Counted from the stretch's first letter, positions 42,126 to 51,851 are shown. The stretch is DNA of 64,000 nucleotides from Prosthecomicrobium sp. N25 (GCF_037203705.1 NZ_JBBCAT010000004.1:422422-486421); one strand, 5' to 3'. Notes: a model not told the origin generated them from the letters alone. Translations and numbers: made by a program.

Positions 42126-42685
42126 ATCATGGGCATACAGACCTGCCTCGCTTGGCCGGGGGCCAGCTCTAACCATTGCCATGACGTCTCCGAACGCCCG
42201 AACGTGGTGCCCCCCCCCCCCCGAAGTTCCGCGTGTTCATCGCTTCAAGGCCGAAGCACGCCTTGTGAGGCTTGGAGGAGGCTATAATCCCCTGCCGACT
42301 CGCCTCACCAAAGATCGACCGAGGCCATGGTGGCGCATGTGCTGGGGCTAAAGTGAACCGATCAACAGCCCCAGCGATACGGTCTGCGACCGTCTCCACA
42401 GTCTGGGCTTGCAATCAGTCACTGTTAGCGTATTGTGAAGCGTCGGAAAACCTCCTTCGCCTATCTGGGAGGGTTTGCTAGGCACGTTCACCATTCGAGT
42501 TGGACGTGTACTTCCGGTCTGCAAATACTAAGGACATTGCTCCGGCACTAGATGACATGTATTAGGCGCCTCCTGAGTGGAAAGCGCGTACTGACGTATC
42601 TGCGAGAAGTCGCCTTGTACTGAGGACATCCTGGCCCTAAGGATCGATTAGTCACGTGTCTATGCGGGTAAGCTAGGAGGAACGA
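42126..42685. other. gene-free region with a C13 tract, upstream of the protease island
   Basis: No credible gene. A run of 13 C lies at 42210-42222. Base composition shifts to lower GC here, marking the start of the accessory island. The promoter of the following protease genes should lie in the last ~150 bp. Confidence 0.5.
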
Positions 42686-43486
42686 ATGGTTAGGACCATT
42701 ATCGCCGCATTAGCAATTGGCATTGTGAACTCGCCTGCTTATTGCCAAGTACAAGGGGATAAATTCGTGATGGTACCACTGACTGATGTCGCGACTGGAC
42801 CTTCCCCGGAAGTAATTGGAGGAAAGCCATCAGAGCCAAAAGATTGGCCTGCAACTTTCGTCTTCGAGACAAATTCCGGATTTTGTACAAGTACCGCAGT
42901 GTCAAATCGTGTGATATTGACTGCTGCACATTGTATTTCGGATGGCGCATCTGGCGTGATTAAACTGACTTCCCAAGAAATAGCAGTTAAGTGCCGCAAT
43001 CATCCAGATTATCAGTCCGACAGACCCAACATATCGGCAGATATCTCTGTTTGCACCACCGACAAGCAACTGAAAATTAAGCATTTCGAGCGAGTAAACA
43101 CCAGGGGAAGTCTGGTGTCCCCCGGCCGCGACGTCACGCTGCTCGGATACGGCTGTCGTGCCCGAGGTGGAGCAGGACCGAGTGGCTCCCTGTATGAAGG
43201 CCAAGCCAGAGTGGTCCTGACGCCTGGGCCCGCACCAGAACAACACTATATGGTTGTGAAGGGCGGCGCGGCGGTCTGCTTCGGTGACAGTGGTGGAGGA
43301 GCGTATATTGCCGATGGAACCGTTTTGTACATGGTCGGGATCAATTCGCGCGGAGACATACAGACGACATCCTGGTTATCGACGACGTCACAACCGAGCT
43401 TGCTGAAGTTTATTCAGGACACAGCTAAGCAGGTTGGGGCCAAGGTTTGCGGGGTTGATGATTCTGCTGAGGAGTGCAGGCCATGA
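42686..43486 (+). CDS. exported trypsin-like serine protease
   Basis: A 266-residue S1-family protease. Residues 1-20 are a signal peptide. The catalytic triad is complete: His82 in LTAAHC, Asp119 in SADISVC and Ser202 in GDSGGG. IGGKP near residue 44 resembles the activation site of trypsins, so the first ~23 mature residues may be a propeptide. Cysteine pairs (67/83, 160-198 region) fit disulphides in an exported enzyme. A TAGGAGG ribosome site precedes the ATG. Its stop overlaps the start of the subtilisin gene (ATGA). GC is clearly below that of the backbone. Confidence 0.9.
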   Translation: MVRTIIAALAIGIVNSPAYCQVQGDKFVMVPLTDVATGPSPEVIGGKPSEPKDWPATFVFETNSGFCTSTAVSNRVILTAAHCISDGASGVIKLTSQEIAVKCRNHPDYQSDRPNISADISVCTTDKQLKIKHFERVNTRGSLVSPGRDVTLLGYGCRARGGAGPSGSLYEGQARVVLTPGPAPEQHYMVVKGGAAVCFGDSGGGAYIADGTVLYMVGINSRGDIQTTSWLSTTSQPSLLKFIQDTAKQVGAKVCGVDDSAEECRP

Positions 43487-45819
43487 AGGGGGTTGATCCT
43501 CGAAATATGCGTTTTGCAGCGAGTTTCATGCTTGCACTCTCGTCTGTAGAGGTCAGCTCTTGTGGTCCAGCTCAAGCTCAGATCTTGCCTGAAGCAGCGT
43601 CTGAGTCACCGTCTGTAATCGAGATCACTCCAAAAACCTTCCTAAGCAAACAGCTGGTTGAGCAGTTTGCGAAGATAACTGCTACTAATATTGTGAGTAT
43701 ACCCAACGAACCCATGGCTTTGCAGGCTTATATAGTGGGCCAATGTGGATGGCTTGATCCCGTCATTCTCTCGGAGATCGCGCGCCTGAATGGAATCGCC
43801 CGTCTAACACCTGAAGCGATGGCGAGCTTCGAAGGTAAGACAATCGAAATGCCGTCGTGTACCCGGCTCTCCCCTGCGTCGGCTTTGCTGAACCGTGTTT
43901 CGGGTTCCGCCAAAGCCCCCATCGATCTTATACCAACCGTTAGTGGAAGTCGCACTTTAGATTTTCCGTTGCTTGAGGCGGCCTTTAGATCGGCTCGTGA
44001 TGAAATTAAAAGCACTACTGGTATAGAGCAAAAAAAAATTGTGATCCCGCAGTACCCGCACTTGAACGAACTATCAGTTGGCATCGCGAACATGATTTTA
44101 GCAGGAGGAATAACGGAGCGCGATGTAGATACTCGTCGAGAGGAGCTTTTTTGGAGCAATGTCACACGGTTAGCATTTAATGTCTTTAGCGACAAGCAGG
44201 TTGCTATAGATGTTTTACGGGATGCGGAACTTAAGAGTGTCACGACGATAAGACTACGGCCATCACTTAATTTACCCTTGTCGAGAAACAATACGCAGGT
44301 TAACGTGGGAACAAGCTATACCACTCTAGGAACAGGTGAATTAGAAGCTGTGAAGCTGCTGGATCCTAAGCAGCTAAATGTGAGTGCACCCGTTCCAGCG
44401 CACATATTCCCGGTTGACACACCCGTTCAGTGTGACATGCCTGCGGGGCAGTCAGCCAAATGGCCAATAGCTATGGAAAGAGTGCTGGATGCGCTGCTAC
44501 TAAATGCATACGAACGCGAGCGGCGGGGCCGCGTCTCTTCGGCATCGATCGTGCTTGTAGCCGATACCGGCTTTCCGATCGACGCCTTTACTAACGTCAA
44601 TTCGGGTACACGGTCGGAAAACGTTATCGAACCTCGCCTGTTTTTTACTCATCAAGACTTTTTCGAGAACGAAGAGGAGAAAGGTCAAGAGACGGAGCTA
44701 AACGACTTCGATGGTGACGAGTTTCGTGGCAATATTCTCGGTATTTCTTTGCAGAATTACGATGGGAATGTCAATCCAGCGCCAAGCTATAAATACCGTG
44801 ACCATGGAATGTCAGTGGCCTCGCTGGTAATTGGTGGTATGCATCTGAATAGATATCGGATGCTACGGACGCTGCCAATCCGCCTGCATTTCGCGAATCT
44901 CATGAATGATTCTCAGCCAGATCGGGTGCAGTTGAGCCAGAACGAGCTTGGATCGCTTGTGCTGTATGCAAGGAGACACAGGATCGACGTTGCAAACTTG
45001 AGCTTCTCTTCTACGCAACCGATGCAATCCCTCGAAATGCAGCTGCAAGGTGCAACTGAGACTATCTTCATCGTGGCCGCCGGAAACGAAGGGAAGTCGC
45101 TCGACGTGCACAAGCGCTATCCTGCGAATCTTGGAGGAGGGGCAGGGGAATTTAATAGAATTGTAATCACCGTTGGTGCTCATGGTCCGGACGGGGCGAT
45201 TACTTCTTTCTCTAACTTCAGTAATAATTTTGTGGACATACTGGCACCAGGATGTTCCATCCCGGTGCCGACACTAGACTATACCAATGATCGGCCTGTT
45301 ATCAAAATAGACTATCAATCGGGCACTTCGTTCAGTGCACCTATAGTTAGCTTTGTGGCGGCACTACTTAGGTCAGAGGGGGTGCGAGTTCAGGACATCA
45401 AGAGACGTATAGTTTTGACCGCATCGCACGATAGCAAATTAAAGACCAAGGTAAGGTTTGGGGCTCGATTAGACATTCCGAATGCTCTATCCGTATACAA
45501 CGACGTTATTATTCTACGAACTTCGAGTGGGGCTGATGGTGAACGCTTGCGAGGAAGGCTGAATCAGCGCCAGACAATAAACCTCCCCGAGGATTGCGGC
45601 GGTTCGACTACAATAAGGAGAGTAGCGCGTTTAGATCAGATTGGTTTGCCTGGTGAATTTCGAATCTTTGCTCATAATGAAGGCTCGATTCCTGAACCTA
45701 AAGCATGCAAGCTCGCAGATGAAGGCGAGCAGACGCTTAGCTTTTATGACATAGATGCTTTGTTGGAGAAAAGCGTCAAGCTATCCGATGTGGGGATCTT
45801 GCTCACAAGGGAGCGTTGA
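43483..45819 (+). CDS. exported subtilisin-like serine protease
   Basis: A 778-residue S8-family protein. An N-terminal hydrophobic segment (about residues 9-35) acts as a signal. A ~320-residue N-terminal region of unknown fold follows. The peptidase domain has Asp361 (VLVADTGFP), His441 (YRDHGMSVAS), oxyanion Asn535 (AAGNEG) and Ser616 (GTSFSAP), so it should be active. The C-terminal ~120 residues are unassigned. The ATG at 43483 overlaps the trypsin gene stop; the ATG at 43507 is an alternative. Pairing with a trypsin-like enzyme suggests that one activates the other, which is inference. Confidence 0.88.
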   Translation: MKGVDPRNMRFAASFMLALSSVEVSSCGPAQAQILPEAASESPSVIEITPKTFLSKQLVEQFAKITATNIVSIPNEPMALQAYIVGQCGWLDPVILSEIARLNGIARLTPEAMASFEGKTIEMPSCTRLSPASALLNRVSGSAKAPIDLIPTVSGSRTLDFPLLEAAFRSARDEIKSTTGIEQKKIVIPQYPHLNELSVGIANMILAGGITERDVDTRREELFWSNVTRLAFNVFSDKQVAIDVLRDAELKSVTTIRLRPSLNLPLSRNNTQVNVGTSYTTLGTGELEAVKLLDPKQLNVSAPVPAHIFPVDTPVQCDMPAGQSAKWPIAMERVLDALLLNAYERERRGRVSSASIVLVADTGFPIDAFTNVNSGTRSENVIEPRLFFTHQDFFENEEEKGQETELNDFDGDEFRGNILGISLQNYDGNVNPAPSYKYRDHGMSVASLVIGGMHLNRYRMLRTLPIRLHFANLMNDSQPDRVQLSQNELGSLVLYARRHRIDVANLSFSSTQPMQSLEMQLQGATETIFIVAAGNEGKSLDVHKRYPANLGGGAGEFNRIVITVGAHGPDGAITSFSNFSNNFVDILAPGCSIPVPTLDYTNDRPVIKIDYQSGTSFSAPIVSFVAALLRSEGVRVQDIKRRIVLTASHDSKLKTKVRFGARLDIPNALSVYNDVIILRTSSGADGERLRGRLNQRQTINLPEDCGGSTTIRRVARLDQIGLPGEFRIFAHNEGSIPEPKACKLADEGEQTLSFYDIDALLEKSVKLSDVGILLTRER

Positions 45820-45878
45820 TTGAAACATATGTGACTTACGTCCGTAAGAATTTATATGTCTTTCCAACGGAGGCATAG

Positions 45879-47261
45879 ATGAAAACGACAGCTGTTACTA
45901 TTGTTGTTGTCTGTCTCGGGTTGCATGTCCAATGGTCGACGGCGCAGGAGCCTGCGGTTGCGGCGCCTGTTGTTGGTGTTTTTTCTCAGCACCGCCTAAA
46001 AGTGGTTAAGAACCCGGCTGTTTTGGCCACAAATGAAGACATCGACGAGATACTTAGGAGCATCTCACGCAGTGCTCAAAGAGCAAATTATGGATGGGAC
46101 AAGCCCTGCTCCGTGGAGTTCGTGAGAGAAGCAGAGGTGATAAACGATGGGCGGCTGCCAATTCGTGGCTCGGCCCGACAACATCAGGAAGCGTTAAGTC
46201 GAGTGCAGCCGGATGCCAATGTACTGTTGGTTTTGTCAATTGAGGATTGTGCTGGGTGGCAGGCAGCCGGATGTGCTCCGTTGGGTTCAGACAAGATGGC
46301 GGTAACTGCAGACTTTTCCTCACGCGGGGAGATCGTGTGGTTGCACGAGCGGGGCCACGTAGTCGGGCGAGATCATGTTGCACAGGGTTCCAGTGTTAGT
46401 CAGGCGAGTGACATTGAAAAGACCGACGTTATGTTTTGGAATCCAAGTAAAATGAGCACGGCAATATCTGAGGAAACATGTAAAGCGATGCGAAATGCAA
46501 GACTTCCATCAGTTCGCGGAGTTTCATCGCCTTCTTTCCTAGTCGTCGGGGATCAACTCACCACGGTGGCAGGCCAGGAGTTGCGCGATATGCCAGAGTA
46601 TCTCCGAGAGCTTTTAGAGTCGGCTTGGCTTGAACGGCCACCTCTTGAGGCTATCTCGAAGTTAACTGACAGAGATCTTGATATCATCCGAAATTTACTA
46701 AGGGCGGAGCCTAGCGATCTCTGGGTCAATGCGCTCCGAATTCTTGAGATGCTCGGGGCAGAGCAAGATGCCACGCTGTTGGCTCGGCCACTGGGGTTTC
46801 CTGTCTCGTCGATTCCTAGCGAGCCCGACAGAAGTACGAGATTGAAAACCAACCTTCTTAGGTCACTGGCTTTGCAGAGTACAAGTTCACTTGGTCAACT
46901 TGCTAAGCGAACACAATCACTAGAGGCGATTTTTCTTCTCCGAATGGTAGCTCATACTACAGTTGCGGCCAAGAGCGTGGGCCAGGAGTTTTCTACTGAA
47001 CTTGCTCGATCAGCTGTTCAAAGTTTGGCCAGAACCGGTCATGAGCTAGCTTTACCGATTGTGCTTTCAGCGGTTCGAGGGGCGCGCGGTGATTTTCCTG
47101 CTGTAGTGTCATCAGGCAGAACGGTCCGACCGGACCCATTGCCAGGTCCGCTCCTGGACGATGTCCCTGCGTTTGATGACGACGAATCCAAGGATTTGCT
47201 TACCGACTGGACAGGTGCTCAAGCCGCTCAGTCCAATATCATCCTTAGAAGGAACAAATAA
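45879..47261 (+). CDS. exported metzincin-type zinc metalloprotease
   Basis: A 460-residue protein with a signal peptide (residues 1-22, ending STAQ). The zinc motif HERGHVVGRDH (His156, Glu157, His160, His166) fits HExxHxxGxxH exactly. A Met-turn candidate, Met185 in DVMFWNPS, follows at the expected distance. The C-terminal ~250 residues are helical with an alternating repeat pattern, possibly HEAT-like. I do not recognise a named family. It lies 59 bp after the subtilisin gene with no terminator between, so co-transcription is likely. Confidence 0.82.
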   Translation: MKTTAVTIVVVCLGLHVQWSTAQEPAVAAPVVGVFSQHRLKVVKNPAVLATNEDIDEILRSISRSAQRANYGWDKPCSVEFVREAEVINDGRLPIRGSARQHQEALSRVQPDANVLLVLSIEDCAGWQAAGCAPLGSDKMAVTADFSSRGEIVWLHERGHVVGRDHVAQGSSVSQASDIEKTDVMFWNPSKMSTAISEETCKAMRNARLPSVRGVSSPSFLVVGDQLTTVAGQELRDMPEYLRELLESAWLERPPLEAISKLTDRDLDIIRNLLRAEPSDLWVNALRILEMLGAEQDATLLARPLGFPVSSIPSEPDRSTRLKTNLLRSLALQSTSSLGQLAKRTQSLEAIFLLRMVAHTTVAAKSVGQEFSTELARSAVQSLARTGHELALPIVLSAVRGARGDFPAVVSSGRTVRPDPLPGPLLDDVPAFDDDESKDLLTDWTGAQAAQSNIILRRNK

Positions 47262-47344
47262 GTCCCAGAATTCCCTGATGAAACGTTGAACTGTAAGCGG
47301 AGACGAATGCGCCGTATCTGCTATATAACTAAGGAGCTCATTTC

Positions 47345-49282
47345 ATGAGGAAAAGAAACAATGCGCCGTTGTTAGGACGATACTCTAGCCGCAAGACGGC
47401 GTGGTGCGTGGCGCTTGTCTTGATTTTGACAGCGTTCCTGCCCCAGTCAACTGGGTTTGCAGGCGCGGGCACGGGGTGCGGAACGGCCGTTCGTTGCTTG
47501 GACCAAGGCTGGAATGATAACGATCGGGACTGGTGGTACGAGGTCTCCCAGGGTTCGCGACTTCTTCCAGTCGCTTGGCTTCGCGCGCTCGAACTGCCAA
47601 ATAGCGAGGCACTCCTGCTGGACGACGTAAATGTCATCCGCCTCGGCTACATCCCGCGAGGCGGTGGCCAACTGCCCATTGGCTTTGCGGTGGATCTCGA
47701 CGGGACCGATAACGCCGACCTCATGTGCGACGTGTTCCCCCGGTCCTGTGAGACGCGATTGATGCGGCAGCCCTGGGTCGGGATGAACTGCTCCGCCTGC
47801 CACACAGGGCAGATCACGTATGCTGGACGAACAATTCGGATCGACGGCGCGCCAACGCTGGCCGATTTTCAAAGCCTCACCGAGCAGGTGGTCGGTTCAC
47901 TCGGAGCCACTCTGAAGGACCGCCGCAAGTTCGACCGCTTCGCGCGATCCGTCCTTGGGCAAACCATGTCGGTCGAGAATCGACAGCTTTTGGAGGTGCA
48001 AGTCGTTGAAGTGGCAGCCTGGCTAGAGCGACTAGAGGCCCAGAACGCCTCCTCCGTCCGATATGGACATGGCCGACTCGACGCGCAGGGCCACATCCTT
48101 AACAAGGTCGTGTCCGTCGTTGGCGCGCCCGAGCCGGTCATGTCGCAACCGGCCGATGCACCTGCGAGCTATCCTCACATCTGGAACGCGCCCCAGCTCG
48201 GCAAGGTGCAGTGGAACGGCATTGCCGCTAACGCCGCAAGCGTCCCATTTTTCGGCAAGAACACGGATCTCGGCGCGCTCGTGCGCAATACCGCCGAAGT
48301 AATTGGCGTCTTCGCGCATATCGAAACTGACAAGCGCCGGCCGCACCACCGCTCCAGCCTGCGTGTTGCGGCAATGGTCGACATAGAACGTCAGCTAGGC
48401 ACGCTGATGTCGCCGCGATGGCCGGAGGAACTTCTCGGGTCGATTGACTGGGACCAAGCCTCAATAGGGAAAGGCCTGTTTGAGCGAAACTGCGCCGGGT
48501 GCCACAAACCGCTCGCCCGGACCGACCTCAAGTCCGCGGCCGGCGAGCAAATGAAGCCGCTCTCGGCGGCAGGATTTGAGACTACCGATATCGCGCTCGC
48601 TTGCAATACTTACTTGCACCATGCCAAATCAGGCAACCTGGCCGGGCGACGGCAGCTCGTGATAGTCAAGGATCGCATCGCCGAGGAGGACGTCACCCGG
48701 GCTATGCTGGTCAACTTGGCGGTCGGCTCGATTCTCGGGCAGGCCGACGAGCTTGCAAGAAAGACTTTGGAAGATTATTTCTTCGGCACAACCCGCCCCG
48801 CCGCTGTCGTTGGTGCAGAACGCGAGGCAATCAACTATCTCCCCGAGGAGAAGGATCCGACCCGCAAAGAGAAGGCTGCGCTGTGCCTAAGAAGCCAGGA
48901 TGACATTCTTGCATACAAGGCTCGCCCGCTGAACGGAATCTGGGCAACCGCTCCCTACCTTCACAACGGGTCCGTGCCCACGCTCTACGATCTTCTTTTG
49001 CCGGCTCGACTGCGAATTGCCGTGCGCTCGGGCGAACCGGCGACCCGCACCTTCGATCCCGGCAGGCCGGTACGACCCGAGCACTTTTTGGTCGGGGCGG
49101 AGTTCGACCCGGTCCGGGTCGGCCTAGCGGTGGAGCAGCCCGGAGCTTCGTCGGTATTTACGGTGCGCGATACAACGGGCGCGCCAATCCTCGGCAACTA
49201 CAACAATGGCCACGAGTACGGCGCAGAGTTGATGAGCGAGCATGAGCGTCGGGCTCTTATCGAATACCTTAAGACGCTTTAA
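47345..49282 (+). CDS. RoxA-like dihaem cytochrome c
   Basis: A 645-residue exported protein with a signal segment (about residues 18-40). Two haem c motifs are CSACH (in GMNCSACHTGQ) and CAGCH (in RNCAGCHKPL). The early QGWNDNDRDWWYEVSQGSRLL and late GIWATAPYLHNGSVPTLYDLL are signatures of the RoxA/dihaem cytochrome c peroxidase-like family, which includes rubber oxygenases. Its substrate is unknown. GC rises toward the backbone value in this gene, so it may have a different origin from the protease genes before it. Confidence 0.85.
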   Translation: MRKRNNAPLLGRYSSRKTAWCVALVLILTAFLPQSTGFAGAGTGCGTAVRCLDQGWNDNDRDWWYEVSQGSRLLPVAWLRALELPNSEALLLDDVNVIRLGYIPRGGGQLPIGFAVDLDGTDNADLMCDVFPRSCETRLMRQPWVGMNCSACHTGQITYAGRTIRIDGAPTLADFQSLTEQVVGSLGATLKDRRKFDRFARSVLGQTMSVENRQLLEVQVVEVAAWLERLEAQNASSVRYGHGRLDAQGHILNKVVSVVGAPEPVMSQPADAPASYPHIWNAPQLGKVQWNGIAANAASVPFFGKNTDLGALVRNTAEVIGVFAHIETDKRRPHHRSSLRVAAMVDIERQLGTLMSPRWPEELLGSIDWDQASIGKGLFERNCAGCHKPLARTDLKSAAGEQMKPLSAAGFETTDIALACNTYLHHAKSGNLAGRRQLVIVKDRIAEEDVTRAMLVNLAVGSILGQADELARKTLEDYFFGTTRPAAVVGAEREAINYLPEEKDPTRKEKAALCLRSQDDILAYKARPLNGIWATAPYLHNGSVPTLYDLLLPARLRIAVRSGEPATRTFDPGRPVRPEHFLVGAEFDPVRVGLAVEQPGASSVFTVRDTTGAPILGNYNNGHEYGAELMSEHERRALIEYLKTL

Positions 49283-49478
49283 TGGGAATGCACGAATGCT
49301 TGTCCAACTCGGCCTCATGTAGCCTTAAATTGGACTTCCTGAAACGCATCGTCTGGTGCGCCGTTCTCGATCGTCAGGCGAGGGAAAGTGGAACCCGGCT
49401 CGGAGCAAGGCAGATCTGGGGAGGTCGGGGAAGAGTCTAGGAGGCCGCCTTACATTGCCGCTATCAGCGCGTTCCTGC
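49283..49478. other. gap between RoxA-like gene and IS66 remnant
   Basis: No gene is visible in these 196 bp. Confidence 0.5.
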
Positions 49479-49513
49479 GTAACCTTCCGGTGACGGCCAC
49501 AGACACAGGCTGT

Positions 49514-51145
49514 TCAGGCTGCGGAACGTGACGGCTGGGGCTTTTGCCATTTCCAGGGCAAGAGTTCGTCGAGCCGGCTTGCCGGGTGTTCGGCGATGCG
49601 TGCGAGCACGTCGGCGAGCCATGCCTGGGGGTCGACGTCGTTCATCTTGGCCGTCGCGATCAGGCTGATGATCGTCGCTGCCCGCTGGCCGCCCCGGTCG
49701 GAGCCGGCGAACAGCCAGGATTTCCGGCCCAAAGCTATGCCACGGAGGGCTCGTTCGGCCGCGTTGTTGGAGAGGCAGACGCGTCCATCGGCCAGGAAGC
49801 GGGTGAAGGCGTCCCAGCGCTTCAGCAAGTAGTCGATGGCCTTGGCGATGTCGCTGCTGCGGGACAGCGTGGCGCGATGCTCGACCATGACGGCATGTAG
49901 AGCGTCGACCAGCGGCCGGCTCTGTTCATGTCGAACCTCGAGCCTTTGGTCGGCGGCGAGGCCGTTGATCTCCCGCTCGATCTCGAACAGCGCGTCGATG
50001 CGGCGCACGATGTTCAGCGCGATCGGCGATATCACCGGCGCAACCTTGCCCTTCGACTGCGCCTTGCGGCGCGCCGCTGCCTCAACGTCCGCCATCACGA
50101 AGAAGGGGCGACGGGCATGGCTCCAACACCCCGCTTCGAGGATCGCCTCCGTTCGTCGCGCCGGATCGTAGAGTGCGCCGTAGCCGCTGTAGGCATCGGC
50201 CTGGAAGAGCCCCTGCCAACCGGCGAGGTGCGCGGCAGGATGGGTCCCCGCGCGATCGGGCGAGTAGTAGAACACGGCCGCCGGCGGGGCACGGCCGGCG
50301 AAGGGGCGGTCGTCGCGGACATAGGTCCATATGCGCCCGGTCGACGTTTTTCCCTTCGCGAGCACCGGGACCGTCGTGTCGTCACCGTGCAGCCGCTTGG
50401 CGGCAAAGACGTGAGCTTCCAGGCGCCGGAACAACGGCATGAGCACGTGGGTCGCCGTGCCAACGTGATCCGCCAGCGTAGACAGGCCGAGGTCGATCCC
50501 TTCGCGGGCATAGCGCTCGCTCTGTCGGTTCAGTGGCTGATGCTGGCCATACTTCTCGAACAGCACCATCGCCAGAAGGTTCGGTCCGACGTGACCGCGC
50601 GGGATGGCGTGGAACGGCGCCGGAGCTTGGTCGATCGCTTCGCACTCTCGACAGCTGAACTTCTCCCGAACCGTCTGGATCACCTTCCATTGCCGCGGCA
50701 CCACCTCTAGGGTCTCGGTGACGTCCTCACCCAGCTTGGACAGGCGATCCCCGCCGCAGCACGAGCACACGGTCGGCCCCGGCACGACGACCCGCTCGCG
50801 CGGCAGGTGATCCGGCAGCGGGCCTCGCATCGGCCGGCGCCTGTCGCGCGCCTCGTTCTTGGCAGGCTCGATGGCGGCGAGCGCCACCTCGGCCGCGATC
50901 TCCGCAGCCGCCAGGCTCGCCTCGGCGTCTTCGAGCATCAGCTCCAACTGCTCGAGCCTGCGGCCGCGTTCTGAGGAAGTCCCGAACGCCTGCCGGCGCA
51001 GCCGGGCGATCTTCAGCCGAAGCTTCTCGATGAGCAGCTGATCACCGGCCTGCACCCGCTCGAAGGCCAGCCGCGCCTCCCGCTCCGCGAGGATCATCGC
51101 GTGCGCGCTAGCAAGGTCGGAGGGCAGGTCGGGTGCTTCTGTCAC
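49514..51145 (-). CDS. tnpC: IS66-family transposase TnpC
   Basis: A 543-residue DDE transposase. The N-terminal coiled coil (LRLKIARLRRQAFGTSSERG) is followed by a zinc-binding motif CSCCGG and CREC. The DDE core includes HGDDTTVPVL and VDALHAVM, and the end FLADGRVCLSNNAAERALRG is the family C-terminus. The GTG at 51145 is chosen as start because the homologous copy at 63831 starts the same way. The frame is intact. Confidence 0.92.
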   Translation of the reverse strand: MTEAPDLPSDLASAHAMILAEREARLAFERVQAGDQLLIEKLRLKIARLRRQAFGTSSERGRRLEQLELMLEDAEASLAAAEIAAEVALAAIEPAKNEARDRRRPMRGPLPDHLPRERVVVPGPTVCSCCGGDRLSKLGEDVTETLEVVPRQWKVIQTVREKFSCRECEAIDQAPAPFHAIPRGHVGPNLLAMVLFEKYGQHQPLNRQSERYAREGIDLGLSTLADHVGTATHVLMPLFRRLEAHVFAAKRLHGDDTTVPVLAKGKTSTGRIWTYVRDDRPFAGRAPPAAVFYYSPDRAGTHPAAHLAGWQGLFQADAYSGYGALYDPARRTEAILEAGCWSHARRPFFVMADVEAAARRKAQSKGKVAPVISPIALNIVRRIDALFEIEREINGLAADQRLEVRHEQSRPLVDALHAVMVEHRATLSRSSDIAKAIDYLLKRWDAFTRFLADGRVCLSNNAAERALRGIALGRKSWLFAGSDRGGQRAATIISLIATAKMNDVDPQAWLADVLARIAEHPASRLDELLPWKWQKPQPSRSAA

Positions 51146-51189
51146 GCTGCCGATTCTGCCACAAAGCAAAGCTGAAGCAATGGCTTATC

Positions 51190-51442
51190 TCATCCAGCCG
51201 CGGTCGGGCGCCACGTCTTCTGCGGCATCCGCCAGTCGATCCCTTCGCGCAGATAGCCGAGTTGGCCGGCCGTGATCGTCACCGTGCCGTCGGCGGTCGA
51301 CGGCCACAGGAAACGCCCTCGGTCCAGCCGCTTGGCGAACAGGCACATGCCCTGGCCGTCGTGCCACAGGATCTTGATCAGGTCGCCGCGGCGACCGCGG
51401 AACACGATCAGATGTCCCGAATGCGGATCGCGCTTCAATGTC
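51190..51442 (-). pseudogene. tnpB: IS66 TnpB, N-terminally truncated
   Basis: Encodes the last ~84 residues of the 115-residue TnpB ([18 protein letters not shown] to WRPTAAG). It matches the intact copy at 61875-62222 until about 51442 and then diverges sharply into queC sequence. Confidence 0.9.
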
Positions 51443-51444
51443 TT

Positions 51445-51472
51445 AGAGAACGAGCGCGGTGCGATCATCCAT
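51445..51472 (-). pseudogene. queC: queC 5' stump
   Basis: The first nine codons, MDDRTALVL, fit the start of 7-cyano-7-deazaguanine synthase (usually followed by an SGGxDS ATP-pyrophosphatase loop). The ATG overlaps the queD stop in ATGGATGA. The gene is cut off by the IS66 junction. The stump is short, so identity rests on its fit and on its place after queD. Confidence 0.55.
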
Positions 51473-51851
51473 TGATCTTGGCCCCTGTCGTCGCCCAGGA
51501 GTAGCTGCGGGTGTCACCGCTCGAGTCTCGGTAAACGCTTTCGTTCGCGAGGCCGCAGCAGACCGGCGCCGTGCGATGCAAGATCCACACGGATAGATTC
51601 TCCAGTTTGGCTGGGCCGAGGTCGTTGATCCCATCGAGGAAGCGGTGGTCGAGGGCTCCGCGCTCTGTCTCAAGCGCGCGCTCGAACTGGCCGAGGTCAA
51701 CCACAATCCCTGTAACTGGACCAACGAGACCTCGCACCGTCACTTCCGCGCGATAGGAGAGGCCGTGGATGCGGCGGCTCGGCTCCGCGTCAACCTCTCG
51801 GTGAAGCGTGTGCGCTGCCTCGAACCGGAACTGTTTGCTGAGGTCAAACAT
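51465..51851 (-). CDS. queD: 6-carboxytetrahydropterin synthase
   Basis: Converts 7,8-dihydroneopterin triphosphate to 6-carboxytetrahydropterin, the first committed step toward 7-deazaguanines (preQ0). It has 128 residues. FRFEAAHTLHRE holds the first zinc His, RRIHGLSYRAEV holds the next zinc site (HGxxY in place of the more usual HGHxY), ALDHRFLD the catalytic DH, and PAKLENLSVWI the pterin-binding Glu. The catalytic Cys expected near residues 24-28 in tRNA-type QueD is not obvious. It overlaps queE upstream and queC downstream, showing a former operon. Confidence 0.85.
   Translation of the reverse strand: MFDLSKQFRFEAAHTLHREVDAEPSRRIHGLSYRAEVTVRGLVGPVTGIVVDLGQFERALETERGALDHRFLDGINDLGPAKLENLSVWILHRTAPVCCGLANESVYRDSSGDTRSYSWATTGAKING

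Larger units (their letters stand above)
49479..51442 (-). mobile_element. IS66-family element, truncated at its tnpB end
   Basis: The left end at 49479 starts GTAACCTTCCGGTGACGGCC, similar to the GTAAGCCTCCGGCG-type IS66 ends at 59707 and 62953. It carries tnpC and the C-terminal part of tnpB. tnpA and the other end are lost at 51442, exactly where the queC stump begins. Confidence 0.8.
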
